From contig NAOQ01000204.1 in NCBI GenBank assembly GCA_002751075.1, positions 56,286-113,119 on the forward strand: a stretch of 56,834 bases of DNA. The letters run 5' to 3'. Position numbers and translations under genes: made by a program. Each line of letters begins with the position of its first letter. Within the stretch, counting starts at the first letter, position 1. The notes beneath the pieces are model-generated. The model saw only the letters and a program-made list of their open reading frames with translations. It did not search any database and had not been told where the DNA came from. Source of the stretch: Ichthyophonus hoferi (taxonomy: Eukaryota; Opisthokonta; Ichthyosporea; Ichthyophonida; Ichthyophonidae). Shown piece by piece: positions 1 to 14,600 of this stretch.

Positions 1-2646
1 CATTGTAGTTGCAAAATTTATCACTGGTTTGTCACCTGCCTTAATTTCAATAGTTACTTCAGAATCCTTGAGCTGAGCTGGTTTATATCCTGCTGGATAG
101 GTGCCTAGATCAGTTTTGATAATATAAGTACCGCAAAGAAGTGCGGGTATGGTGTACTTGCCGTTCTTGTCCGTGAAAACTGTTGCCACCACTTTGCTGG
201 TTTTTTTATCAATCACAGTTATTTTAATCCCACCAAGACCATTCATAGATGACTTGTATATACCTTTTCCAGCATCGTCTACAAATACTATACCAGTAAT
301 GGACGATTTAACCGGCTTAAGCCCAAAATTAACTGGCATATTTTCTCCGGGTTTAATAACCTTGGTAGCTTGAATACTGTTTATATCTGTGATAACAAAA
401 GTTTTTGGAATAGACAAGGGATCAACATGTACTAAGTATCTGCCCTTGGAAAGGCCACGAATAGTGTAGCGACCTGCAGAGTCTGTTTTAACGGTAGTTA
501 CAATTTTATTGGTTGCTTCATTTGTGATGATTACTTTAATTCCAGCCAATCCGGTCTCCCCCGCATCTTGTCCCCCGTTCTTGTTACTATCTTGAAAGAC
601 TATGCCAGTAATTGTACAAGGCTTAATATCGAGTTTGAAATTTACAATTTGACTATCACCAGCTTCAACTGTTGCCTTTTTCTCGACTGTGCCATTGATG
701 GTATAGATAGAAGGAATACTATCCTTGTCTAAACGAACCAAAAACATACCCGGAACATCAAGCTCAATGCTGTACTGGCCGGTCATATTTGTTACACCTG
801 TGCCAACAACAGACCCTGTCTTACTATTCATTATGATCACTTGAACTCCCGTCACGCCCATATTACCATTTGATTGATCGTTCTTATCATTGGAATTACC
901 AATGATAGTACCACTAATAGTAGTGATAGCAGGAACATAAGAAAAATATTTTGTTGGTTTTTTTCCAGGTGTAACAGTAATAGTGGTTGTTTTATCTGAA
1001 TTCAATCGTGCAGAAAAGCCTGCTGGAATGGATGCAGGGTCAACTTTGAGTATATAAGTACCGGGAGGTAAAGACATGGAGAAACGTCCTGAAGCCCCTA
1101 TTGTAATTCTAGACGAAATTTTTTTATTAGTATTGTCTAAGGCTACTACCTTGGCACCAGGTATTGCTAAATCGCCAAAGTCAGGCATACCATTGTTGTT
1201 ATTATCTTGAAAGACTATACCCGTGATGGTTCCCATAGAGGATTTAACAAAGAAATTGGCTACTCCTTTCTTCCCTGTCTCAATTTCCACGTACATCTCC
1301 TTGTCCTCTTTCAAGTAACCAGCAGGGAGGGTATCAGTATCAATTTGTACTATATAGCTACCCGGGAGAAGGTCTGGGAAGGAGTAACGACCAGAAGAAT
1401 CGGTGTTTTTCAAACCAATCACAATTTTTGTCTTGGCATCTAGGACCTTAATACGCACACCTGAAATTCCAGGTGCGTCATTCTCGGGGTTTCCAGCTGC
1501 TAATCGATCTTGAACAACACGACCTTCTATTACAGCTTTTTGAGGGGCATAACCAATTGTAACCATCTTTGTTTTTCCTGCAGTTACAATTACAATAACA
1601 TCGTCAGAATTAGCTGTGGTTGGTTTCCAACCGGCAGGGAGAGTGGCTGGATCTGATACAAGCCGATATGTGCCTGGATCAAGATTCATAAATTGAATTG
1701 TTCCGGTAGCATTTGTAGTAACAACAGCACTAACTTTATTGGCACCTTTTTTGATAATAGCAATACGAACACCGGTTAAAGGCGTTTCTTTGGCAATATC
1801 GTAAACCCCGTTAGCATTAAAATCACCAAATACCAACCCATAAATGTCACCCTTACGGGCCTTGTAAGCAAAGTTTATTGAACGTATCTTTTTATTATCT
1901 AAAATAGAGGTGTTGGTTGATTTATCTGCGGGGGTAGCAGGCATTAGATAGGGAGGAATGGAGTCTTGTTCAATGTGAATGATAAACGTTCCGTTTGAAG
2001 GAACATTGACTACGTACGCACCATTGATATTTGTTAGAACACGCGCCACAATAACTTTATCGGACAGTACTTGGACCCCAACATCTGAAAGACGTGTAGA
2101 ATTGGCCTTGAGTTTACGTGTGTTATCATAATCTTGAAAAACAACCCCGGTAATAGAGGTTGGCGGAGACTTGTAGCCAAAGTTGATTACTTCTTTGTGT
2201 CCAGCCACGACTTCACCATACACGGCCTTATTATCGGATCCCGTAGGAATGTAGTTTTTCGGTACTGATTCTCGATCAACTAAAATTCTGTAAAAACCAA
2301 CAGGTAGAGAGGAAAAATTATATGCACCATTGCTGCCAGTAGTAGTGACACCCATCGCTTTCCCTGTGATCTTATCATACACACCCACGCGAATTCCATC
2401 CAACCCTCTATCAGCAATATCCTTTTCGTTATTCCCGTTAGGATCAATAAAAACATTTCCGTATATGCCAACGTTGGTGAATTGATAAGCAAAATCAAAT
2501 CGGCCTGTTTGACCCGCCCTAACGCGACTAGTTATAGATGTTTTACTGATAGGTTTATAACCAGTTGGAGCAAACTTAACTTGCACAGTATATTCTCCGG
2601 GAGAAAGGGGTGGGGACATATATTCGCCATTGTAATAAGTTTTGTT
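1..2646 (-). other. Exon 13: about eight SdrD-B-like repeats in one open exon
   Basis: The minus strand is open from the acceptor at 2646 to the window edge, about 880 codons without a stop. I see about eight repeat units. Their loop starts include DPNGNNEKD, DFNANGVYD, DNNNGMPDF and DSNKNGGQD, each followed by a V.(D/E)..G.Y strand and a P.GY segment. The frame is still open at base 1 (ending VINFATTM), so the gene continues beyond the window. Confidence 0.85.
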
Positions 2647-5600
2647 CTGTTTTTTTATAATAATGTGTTAATATATGAGTTTATTTTAAAAAATAATGGT
2701 AAAGAGTAATGGAAACATTTTAAGAGCATGTATGCATTTTCTATGGCTTATTGTAAAGTATATAATTATGATATTTAGCTGAATTATTGCTTAAAACAAA
2801 TATTAAATGTATATTCTTCTTTATACTTGCCTGTTGGTTAAGAACATGTGATGGTGGAGAAGTACTGTAAAAGAATATTATGATAGAAAAATATTGAGTG
2901 TTAAAGGGGTGGAACAGAGGCAAGAATGGCAGAAATCCTATAAGAATAAGCCAGTATACCTCCAAAACAGCAATCCCAGTAGCTGTATTAGTAATCAATA
3001 TCACAGCCCCTGGAACTCCTGGCTCTTCCACATCAAATGTATTGTTTCCCGTCTGCTCAATAAATACAAAACCTTTGATGATGATTGTACCAGAGGGCAT
3101 TTCTGCATATTCGATAAGAGAAACAGATTAATATTAAATGTGTTTGTAATGTTTTATTAAATGTTAAATGTACTCTAGGTTGGATAACCGTTTACTTATA
3201 TGTACGGATCATAATATATACACATACAAGTGTATATTCATTTGTAGATATAAAAACATATGGGAGCAAAGAGAAGAAACCAAAACTGCCCAAAAGAAAA
3301 AGACTTCCACCTTCATCCCCCATACTCCAATAACAGCTCTAAAACGTTTACACAAACCTGTACACATGGCTCCGCTGCCTACATAACCATAATCACACGT
3401 GCAGAAATAACTTCCTAAGCTGTTTTGGCATTGGGCCATGTCATGACAATCATTGAAACCTTCATCACATTCATCAATATCATTAAATGTAAACATCAAT
3501 TCCGCTGTTTCTGTCCATTCTAATTTTTCTTCTACTTCAATGGGAGATGTGGGTTTCCACCCAGTAATAGTATTATCATCAATTTTAATTGAGTATATGC
3601 CTGATATAAGATCAGGAGATGAGAATCGACCATTTTCGTCTGTAATAAGAGTAGCGATAGCTTTTCCTGTGTTCTTGTCGGATATAATAACTGTACGGTT
3701 TCCCAGTCCTGTTTCATTTATATCTTTCAATTTGTTTTTATTTTTGTCTGCATAGAGAATTCCAGTTATTATACCGTATTCAGGCTTATAGCCAAAATTA
3801 ACTATTTTAGTGTCTCCAGAAGTTAGTGTTTGTGTTATAGGAGCAGTGGCATTACCAATAGCCTTAAGCCAATCCGGAACACTTGATTGATCAACCACAG
3901 CCGTGAAGATACCTGGAGTAACAGTTGTCATGTAACGACCATTTTCGTCTGTGGTAACGATTACACCAATCTTTCCGGTTTTTTTTTCTCTGATAACAAC
4001 TTTTATCATCGGAATACCTCGCTCTGTGTCTTCTCGGATCCCGTTCATATTGAGATCTTGGAAAACGATTCCAGACAGAGTGGCTTTTTGGGGTGTATAG
4101 GCAAAATTGAGAATAATTGATTCGCCAGGTTTCATATTATAAGCAACGTCCGTATCGGTTATGCTAGTTGTATTGAGACCCTGTTATTTATTGTGCATGT
4201 GTAAGTGTGAGTGTGAAAGAATTTTCTTAACAGAGGAATATGATATATTATATGCCTGAATTATTAAAATACAAGGAAAATTTAAACTCAAATAGGTAGA
4301 TAGAGATAAAAATTAAAATTAATAGTATGATAAGAGTGTAAATCTAATGATTGAAAATTTTAAAATGTGTCAAAATAGTAAAAAACAAAAGTGTTAGCAA
4401 GGTAACCAAAGCAACTAAACAAGGAAATGAAATCAACACACACGTTAAATCCTTACATAAAAGTATTACCACAAGACAAACATTCACCTTTGGCAAAGTG
4501 TCGGGGTCAACACGGAATAGATAATCACCATGTGGCAGTTTGCTTATAGTGTACCGACCTATTTCATTGGTAGTAGCCGAACTCACAATTTCCCCTGTTA
4601 CCTTATCAATTACTAAAACGAGTACCCCATCTATGCCCTGTTCATCTAATGAATGCTTGCCATCACCATTATTGTCTTGGAATATCATACCCTCAATGGA
4701 CCCATCTCTAGGTTTATAGGAAAAATCGATGTTAGATTTTTGCCCAGCGATTAGCGTAAGAGTAAATTCACGATCACGGTCAGTATTTGGTGAATATCCA
4801 TTAGGCACAGTCGAAAGATCAGGACGAATCCTGTAGGTGCCTGGTATCAACCTTGGAATTGTAAACCTTCCTTCTTCGTTAGTAAGGACCGTAGCCACAA
4901 CCTCACCCTGCTCGTCAATAATTGTTACTTCAACATTGGCAATACCACTTTCATTTTTGTCCTGAACACCATTGCAATCTTTATCATCAAAAATTAAACC
5001 AGTAACAGTGGCCTTCTTAGGTGTCCAATAGAAGAGTGCTTTGTTGTCATTATCTACTGTAATGTTCAATCTCTTTTTTATATCCGAATTTGAAACGGGG
5101 ACGTAACCTTCAGGGATTGTTGATGGGTCAGGTCGCACAATGAACAAGCCAGATAATAGTTCAGACTTTGTACAATTTCCATTGGAATCAGTGATAATGG
5201 AAGAAATAGTTTTATTTGTTTTCGGGTCAATTATATTGACTTTAACACCGGCCAATCCAGGCTCGTTGGAATCTTGTTTGCCATTTCCATTCAAATCGTT
5301 GGAAATTGTACAAAAAAGTGAAGCAGGCTTTTTAGAAAAACCGAATTCAATGTTTGGGGTGTCACCTGCAAAAAATGTTTTGATAATTTCATGGCGGCCA
5401 ACGCTTTCATAACCAGATGGAATGGTTGATTTATCAATCTTGAAGGAGTAGCTACCAGGGGGAAAAGCCGGAAAATCAAATTTCCCACTTTTATCAGAGA
5501 CGACAGTCCCGACAACACTGTTAGTAATTTTATTTGTTACAGTAATCTTGATACCCTCCATTCCAGGTTCCGAAGCATCCCGAACTTTATTGCCATTAGT

Positions 5601-8600
5601 ATCTTCGTAAGCAGTGCCAAAAACTGAAACGGGGGTAGGTTGATATGAAAAATTAATAGTTACAACCTCCCCCGTTCCCAAAGCAACCGAAATTTCCGAT
5701 TTTGTTCCATTAGTTTTTGTATACCCCTTCGCTATAGTAGATGGATCGATCCTGACTACATAAAGGCCTCTATTGAGTGAATTTAGCTCGTATTGACCAT
5801 TAATATCTGTCATAACTTCTGTTAAAACCCCCTCACTGAAAACCAAAAGTGTCACACCACCCATGGCGGGGTTATCCGGGCCAGGCTTATTTGAATTATC
5901 AAGATTAGAGAATACGGTACCCTTAATGGTTCCAGTTATTAGTTTTAAATCTGGGGTGCTAGTTTCCATTTCTATGAACAAAAGTGGAAAGAATGGGCGG
6001 GATAGGGAATGACAAGATAAATTAGTTTGAATTTTTAGATGAATTATTAAGAAATTAGAAAATAAAGCTTAGATTAAGAATAATAGAAAACAATTTAACA
6101 AATAAGAATAGGAGAAAGCTGGGGAGGAAAAAATAATAGGTTTCGGAATACTAATATCAACAAAGTTTTAGAACACCTAGTTGTATATAATAAAAACAAA
6201 TTAAAAAGAGAATTATTCCGAGTCTTTATTTTTGTTAAATATAAAATTATGACCTACCCATTAGTCCCCTTAAATACTTGCATCGTCGGCATTAAAAGCA
6301 ATTTACTTGTCTAATTGTAATATTCTGTTGTTCATGACAACGCTTAAACACTCTACATATACTTTCAATGGAAGTGAAAATAAAAGTTATTAATTTCTTT
6401 ATATATATATAAGAAAAACACTTGCAGTACTCACCTTCACACGTCACACCATTTCCATGTAATCCGTATTCGCAAGCACAAGTAAAACTACCGTCAGTGT
6501 TAGAACACATGGCGTTTTCATTACAATTAGCAATGAGAAGGAAGCACTCATCAATATCTCGGTAGGGGAAATTGACTATAACCGACATTGTCCCTTTTAG
6601 TAGTTTTTTAGGCTTCCATACATCGGCATTTCCAACCTTTTCATACCCAGGTGGAACTTCCCCATCAACCTTAATTGTGTATTCACCTGGTGGAAGATTA
6701 TTAATTGCATAAGCGCCATTTTCATTGGTTACTACAGATTTTATTACAACGCCAGATTGATCCAAAACAACAACTTTAATGTCAGCCATAAGCCCAGTCT
6801 CAGATGCATCCAATACCGCGTTTTGATTTTGGTCCAGAAACACAGTACCGCTTATTGTCCCTGGTCGAGTTTGATTCCTGTCTATCCCTCTCTCTTCGCC
6901 TTCTTCCGTCGTATTAGCCGAGATAAGACTATACAATTTTAAGAAGAAGTTGATCTATTTATTGGGTAACATGGTTAATAGTTGAAAAATATATTAATAA
7001 TTAATAAAACTTAGATAACAAGGGTGGGCAGGGGAAATTTCAAAGTAACTATTTTATATTTGTCTTCATGAAGTTACGTTACTCTATTTCTGCAGGGATA
7101 AGCATTTTAAAGTAGGTAGTAACAAACATAATGTACATGTTACCATCTGAAAGGTAAAGAAAATAACCAATTATCATACTTAACAATTTTCTTTTTTTAA
7201 AATGAAGATTAAATATATATATATATATACCAAATTAATGAAGAGTCTATATATATCTAATAATTATAGAAACATATAAGCTCAACAACCAGGGGCAAAG
7301 AAACTGAATTAAGTCAAGTAATACAGTTTTTCTAAAGTGCAATCAAACAAGTTTGACACATCCAGAAAAACAAAAAACAAAAGAAACAGAACACTTAAAG
7401 CGAGTGTATTCATCGGCCAGTAATCAAACTGTACATATAAATAGGTCACTCAATATATACTAAAATTTATACGTGTATATGCATCCCTGTAATTTAATAT
7501 AAAGTAATATAAAGCAACATAAAACCACAACCATATCTGTTTAAAGGGAGGAAATAAGCATATATATATATATATACATTTATACGTACCACTGTAGTAT
7601 TGTCAACAGAAACAACTGCCGTTGCTTCCATATCGTTCACAGGCTGGAAGTTGGCTGGGACAGGATCCAGCTTAATGGTGTAGGTATTTGGTGACAACAT
7701 AGGTACCCTCCAGTTTCCTCTTGCATCTGAGACAACGAATGCAACATGTCTACCCGTTTTATCAGTAACACTCACATTAACATTAGGGATTCCTTTCTCG
7801 TTCATATCTTTTATTTGATTGGCGTTATTGTCCAAAACAATACGTCCCTGCAGATTTCCCCACCCATCTCCAGAAGTAATATAACAAAATGAAGCTCGTG
7901 TAGATTTTCCTGTAACAACCTTGCGCACTTGTTCAGCATCTCCATTTGAACGTGGTTTAAGTCCCTTTGGAATTGTCTCTTTGTCGATACGGATAATATA
8001 AATTCCCATAGTTACATTGACTTTGTATTTACCGTAGCGATCTGTTGTTACCGTTGTAATAAGTGTGTTATCTTCACGATTGATTATCTGAATGACCACA
8101 CCAGGTATTCCAAGGTTTGTCAGGTCTTCTTTTCCTCCATTGTTGTCACGATAGACTGATCCCTCAATGAGACCAGTGTCAACTTCAGTGTCGACTTCAG
8201 TATCGACTTCAGTGTCGACTTCAGTGTCGACTTCAGTGTCGACTTCAGTTTTGTTTTCAGTTTTGTTTTCAGTATCGACTTTGCATTCCGACATGCCGGT
8301 GTAGAAATTGAGACTATTGTTGCCCCTCATCGTTGACTATATTGTATTTTGGTGTGGAAAAAAGCGAGTAAATGTGTTGTGGTATGAAAATAATGACAGT
8401 AAAATAATAATGAATGCATTATATTTGTGAATTATAACAATTATCAATATGTGATTAACAATAAAAAAATACATAGAATAATACAATGGAAAAATAAAAG
8501 TAGGAAGACAGTTAAATGCAAAAACTAAAATGAGGTGGTAAATCAGTTGGTAAAGAGTTGATGAATATTGCGCATCTCAACGTAAGCATTCTAAGTGGAG

Positions 8601-11600
8601 TGTTATGTGAGATTACAAATAAATAACAAAGTTTAATAGCAATGTAATGCTATTGCTAACATAATTGGCGGCAATAAGAAGCTGGGAGTAATAGTTATTT
8701 GATGAAAAGAAACTCAAATATATGCTGTGGGATAAAAATATGAATAAAAATGAGATGAAGAGAAAATAAATAAAAATGAGAGAATGAAGAAAAAATCATA
8801 TTTTGTAAAGTATATTGTATTGCTTCTCCTGGATAAAACACACTGAGAGCAAATGCAAAGATATATACCATATTAACGGCAGGGATGTCAACAGATGTTT
8901 CATTAACGTTTTCAACTGTGATAGTGTAATTTGCCAAGGGAAGGTACAGTGCCTCATATTTTCCGTCTCTATCTGTATGTATTGTTGCAATGACCCGTCC
9001 AGAATCATACTCAACTATGACTAAGGCATCCGATACACCCACTTCATCTTCGTCATATTTTTTATTACAATTGGTATCTTCAATAATTTGACCCTGAATG
9101 CTGGTCGTTTCTTTACTAGTATGGAAGTAGAAATCGACATATATTGTATCACCCATGCGACCAACTTTGGTTACCTCAAGATCGGACTCAGATCGTGCAC
9201 TAAAGCCACTGGGTACAGTGGATTTGTCAACTTTAATTGTGTATACTCCATTAGGCAAACCTTTAACGGAATATGCCCCTGACGCATCCGTGATCCCTTC
9301 AAATACTATCTTTCCGTCGTTATCTGTAATTATAACTTTAACACCCGAAAGACCTAAATTCTTAGATTCTAGTAGTCTTTCTGAACCTTCGCGTAACACT
9401 TTCCCTTCAATATTTACTGTGGTAGATGTCGTAACTTTATAGAAGAAATTCACAATGGAGGTTTTGTTTAATTCGGTTGTGGTAGAGGCTTCTTTATCGA
9501 GCTGACCTACGGCAACCATGCGCTTGGGCAAGCTATCCAGATCGATACGGACGAGATACCTAAAATGAAGGTGTATAATTGTATGTAAGCAATGGAGGGA
9601 CAATTATGATACGTGCAAAAGGAAAATGATGATAATAATGAATAAAGCTGAGGCACATGCATACATGTCTAAAGGAGATAAAAAAAGAAATGTGTAAAAG
9701 TGTTAGAGTACCTTCCAGTGGGTAGGCTAGGAGCATTATACTCGCCGTTCATATCAGTAAAGACAACTGCGATTGCTCTTCCAGTTATATCCATTATCCA
9801 CACTTTAATGTAGGGTAAGCCCACCTCTTCCTCGTCAATTAAACGATCAAGATTTAGATCATGAATCACACGCCCTGCTATCTTTGAGTTGCCAGTCTTT
9901 GGACGATAACAGAAGAACACGCCGATTGTTTTTCCTGAACGAAGAGAGCGTGAAGACTCTTTATCTTTTGTCTCATCACGCGGGATAAAGCCCATAGGAA
10001 TAGAACGTTGATCCACTTTCACTACAGCATTGCCAGGATCCACTTGGTAGAAACCAAAACGGCCAGCATTATTGGTGGTTGTCGACCTAATCACTTTATC
10101 TCCTCTTAAAAGCCACACTTTAATGGATGGAAGGGCAAGGTTGCGCGAAGATTCTCTTTTTGATTGGTCATCACGGTACACTCGCCCGACAATATTAGCA
10201 GGCTTTGATGGAGATGGGCGGTAGAAGAAATTAATTGTAAGCTGTTCACCCGCCCTCACTGTTTTCTGTTGTTGCTTATCGCCTTCAGCCGTAGGTGAAA
10301 ATCCTACAGGAATAGTGGAATATTGTATCTTAACCAAGTATGTTCCTACTGGCAAATCCGAAACTGCATACTTACCGTCGTTATCTGTTTTAGTTTCATC
10401 AACAACTTTGCCGGTGCGATCTTGAAACGTAATTTCAACATTTGGTATGCCCTTCTCGTTGACGTCCAAATTTCCATTTTTATTGATATCTCTAACAACT
10501 TGTCCAGAAATTTTGGCCACACCAGATGCTTGGAAAGTAAAGGTGATTTTATTTTTACCACCTGGGGCTAGGTCAATTGATTTAGTGACGTCGTGGATGA
10601 CGTCTTTTGGGCTGTAATCCTAAAGGAAAAGGCAACAAAAAGAAGAAAGAGAATAGTTTTGATCAAACAATGAATAGAATGTCAGTATATGTTCTATATT
10701 TAAATCCGTGTTCTGGACATATTTCTATATTTGTGTTTACTTGTTTTGGTTACCTTACTGCCAAAATTAGCTTCAAAGTAAACAACCAAATGTTAGATCA
10801 TTTCTTTTTTATTATTTTAATATTGGTATATAACAGTTGTACACTCTATTCGTATGTACGGGCCAATATTATTTACTATGTTATACATAAGTAACTATGT
10901 AGTTAAAATATTGAAGGGAGTATGTAAGAAATTATTTTGTTGTCACTTTATCATCATATATCACTCATCTTTCCCTGTCCCTTCTTTACCTCTTTTTTCC
11001 CACTTTGCTTTCATATGCTTACCTTCACATCACATCTCGATGTATATTACTCCTATTGTTACCTCTCTCTCCATCTTTTTTAATAAACTCAGATTTTATA
11101 TCACTTTGCCAATCTTGACGTCCATACTCAGTCGGCCTAACTAGTTCTGGTATCTTTCTACCTGTCCTAGATTAAACTTAATTATTATTAAAGAATAAGG
11201 GAAACAAAGAATAACATTTTTTTTTTTTTTAGCTCACCTCAGAAACCGTGCTCTTATCAACCTTCACTGTATAAAAGCCTGGCGCAAGTCCCTCCATTTT
11301 GAATTCGCCCATGCTTCCAGTCGTTTGAGTTACAATCTTTTTTTCAAATACATCCAGAAGTATTACCTTGACGCCGGAAAAACCAACAATGCCATTTATG
11401 TTTGAGAGATCCTCTTGGACAACGCTGCCCGTAATAGACCCTGGTACCATCACCCCACATGCAAAATCCGCTACACCTCTTTGCCTTTCGCGCAAAGTGA
11501 ATTTGATTCCGGCATTTCCACTGGTCACCATCAGGTTTTTCGGGAGTGTGGCAGATTCGACAATTACACGATACGAGGCTGGGTATATTGGTCCAGTGTC

Positions 11601-14600
11601 CCATGACCCGGTTTTTGTCGTTGTAATACGCACAACAAGACCAAAATCATTGAAGACGGAAATACGTACACCACCAATACCTTTTTCAGTTTTGTCAAAT
11701 TTCCTATTTTTGTTGGTGTCCATAAATACTCTTCCTGCTGCACTAGATAGTTTATATATGCTGACGGGCACTAGTGGTAGAAAGTGGAGAGTGAGCCATA
11801 GCGAATCTAATTATGTTAAGTCTAAAATTTAGTGGATGGGTAAGGGGGTCCACTAAGTAGGTGCTACGCAATTACATATTGACTTTAAGACAACTTGTTA
11901 TGGGGGTAACATAGACACTAAATTGTTTGCATGATAATAATTGATACATGTGTTATGAGTTTTCTATAGTATGCGTTTTGGTATCAATTCATGTAATGTG
12001 TTATGCTGGTGTTTGTATTTTCTTGGTGTTTATTCCAGAAAAGAGTGCTTAATTTGCCAGTATGTAGGTATATCAAGTAAACACTCACCCATATTCTGGC
12101 ACACAATATCACCGGAAGGGATAATTTGCTTTAGGTTACATTGAATGCTCCATGATTTAGCACTATCGAAGTTGTTTAAAAATTCAAACTGTAGTAACGA
12201 TGTATCAGAAAAGTCGAGCGCTATGCCCGACAATTCGGGAGAGTTTCGATTAAGTGCATTAGCCCCAATTACTTCAAAAGTATTATCAAAAGGAGCTTTA
12301 ATAAAACGATGCATTGCATTAGAGGATTTTGAATGTCCATAAGAAATGATTGGATCTGCGTTAACTCGAATAGCTGTGTTTCCAGATTGCGTCGATTCAA
12401 GACCTCCAAAAAAACAGCTTCCAGGAATAGTAATCGGCTTTTTGTTGTCATGACGGACAAACCTCATATCAATGCGAGCAGAACCACTTGTAAGGACACC
12501 AATTGATTGGGCAGTAATGGTAATGTTATTTTGACTTAGGCGACGAAATATTACATCTACATCTATGCCATTAGTTTTTATAGCGTTTGAAAATATGGTC
12601 TCCTTATTACGAGTGACTGGATTTTTAAGATTAATAGAACTATATCTTTTAGGGTGTACTGGGGCACAGTAGTCATTTGCCGAGGCACGCTCGGGTGGGG
12701 CTGCTTGGTGGTAGGTGTAAAGAAGAGATTAAAAGAAATGCCAAGATGGAGATGGGGAAAGGGTTTTGAACGATGCCAAATAGTGTGGCTTGTTGAGGAA
12801 GTACAATCAAAGGCGATAAGTAGAAAGAGATGGCATGTTATCTTTACTTGTTTACTTTGAATAATGTGCTTTCTAAAAAGTAAAACAAATTATATAGGTA
12901 ATTAATCGTAACAAGGCAGAATATTTTTATTATATTTTTATATTTGGACCAGGATATTTGTTTATTTCTATATTTACAGACTTTAATTTCATGTTATACC
13001 CGTGGTTCTCTTTGTATCATTTGTATGTCTTTATTTTTCCAATTCACTAAATTTCCTACAAGAAAAGTTTTTTAAAAAATGACAAGTAAAATTCAAGACA
13101 AACCAGAGCAATAAATATTGTTAATATATATATATATATATATTGTAATAAACCAAATGTACAATAACCTCCAACAAAGGCCAGGTAAAGTAATAATAAA
13201 TAGCAACCAGGAGAGATGGCAGTAGTGGACATATGTAGAAAATACCGTACTTGGGCATTTAGCAGAGTAGATTATGCCTCCCCTCCGAACGGTTCCACGA
13301 CGGTCCTTGCCTGAGAACCACGCTTTACTATGAATTCCCCTTTTGTCTAAGGTTTTACGTGATAGCTGTGGGATGAGCATCATAAACCTCGCTCAGTAAG
13401 ATGTTTTGATAATATATTTAAGCATAGAATAATACAACATATTTACAGGGTTTATAGTTTGAAATTTGTTTTTAAAAAAGTACTCTGTTTGTTTGTATAT
13501 GATCAACATTATGTTCAAATCCCACTTATAGACTCTTGCGTAAGGTTTTTTTGACAATAACTTTTCAAATAATCTAAAGCCATATAATGGTTACACGGTC
13601 TCCTATGCTATTCGTTAGTACCAAACCAACTCAACACCAAAATAAAAGTAAACATTTATCTCTAGAAAATATATATTTCTACACCTGTCCTATTTATTGT
13701 AAAAAAACATTCTTATAGGTATAAGAACTATTAACAAGCTAGTTTGAAGTCAGGATCGCAATGGAAAAATGAAAGTCCTTAAAATAAATTATTCTCAGCG
13801 GGTTGTCCAAGATCCAATGACTATAATAACGTTTTGGCAAAATTATAGTTATTTCATGTGCTAATTGTTTTATAAATAATTACTCTAAACAAACAAACTT
13901 CTTGAGACTTAAGCTCTCTCGCCAAAACAAAAACCATACAGACTGAAGAACTAACCATAAAGGTTTCTGGTTTTCACTTTGCTTGCTTATTGCTCTACCT
14001 TTATTGGCTTTTCTTCACAAGCTGATGACAATTAGAGGGAAAAAATAAATCTTGAGTAGAAAGACACATATGACGTGCAGAATCAACCCACCTTAAAGGA
14101 GTACCTTTGCTTGCCGGCAGTTATTCCTTTAATTTCCATAATTTGAGATTCACACCGTACTGTTCCTGAGCCAAGGTTGGGTTTTTTTGCGTATCCTTCA
14201 GTCGGACCCAATACCACTGGGAAAACAATATTAAACGAGCACAAATGTCCGTATTGAATTCTCTTCATACAAGCATAACGCTTGTCCTTCACACGGCATC
14301 TAACAACGGAACCAGAAAGTGTAATAGTTTGATTGGCTGCATTGTATGTACCCGTGATTCCAGGTGATTGTGGATGTTCACAGTTACCCAGGTAACGCTG
14401 ACCATCTATCCAATCCCAGGCAATACAGTAGCCTCCGTCTCCAGTCTTTCTGTTGATTCTGTATGGGAAGAGAAACTAAATATTACACTTTCATTACTTT
14501 GAACATTAAACATTACGCATTTATGTTCCACATATAATATCAAAGTTTTATTTAATTTGGAGTTTGCAAAAATGTTTAGATTTTAAAACAAAAGTTCTAA

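Noticed and set aside
8541-8600. tRNA-like stretch (GGTAAATCAGTTGGTAAAGAG) in an intron
   Set aside because: No B box and no pairing stems could be found around it.
9-11771. Bacterial contamination as source of the SdrD-B-like repeats
   Set aside because: The units are split by GT-AG introns with consistent phases, joined to EGF modules and match the base composition of the neighbouring eukaryotic genes.
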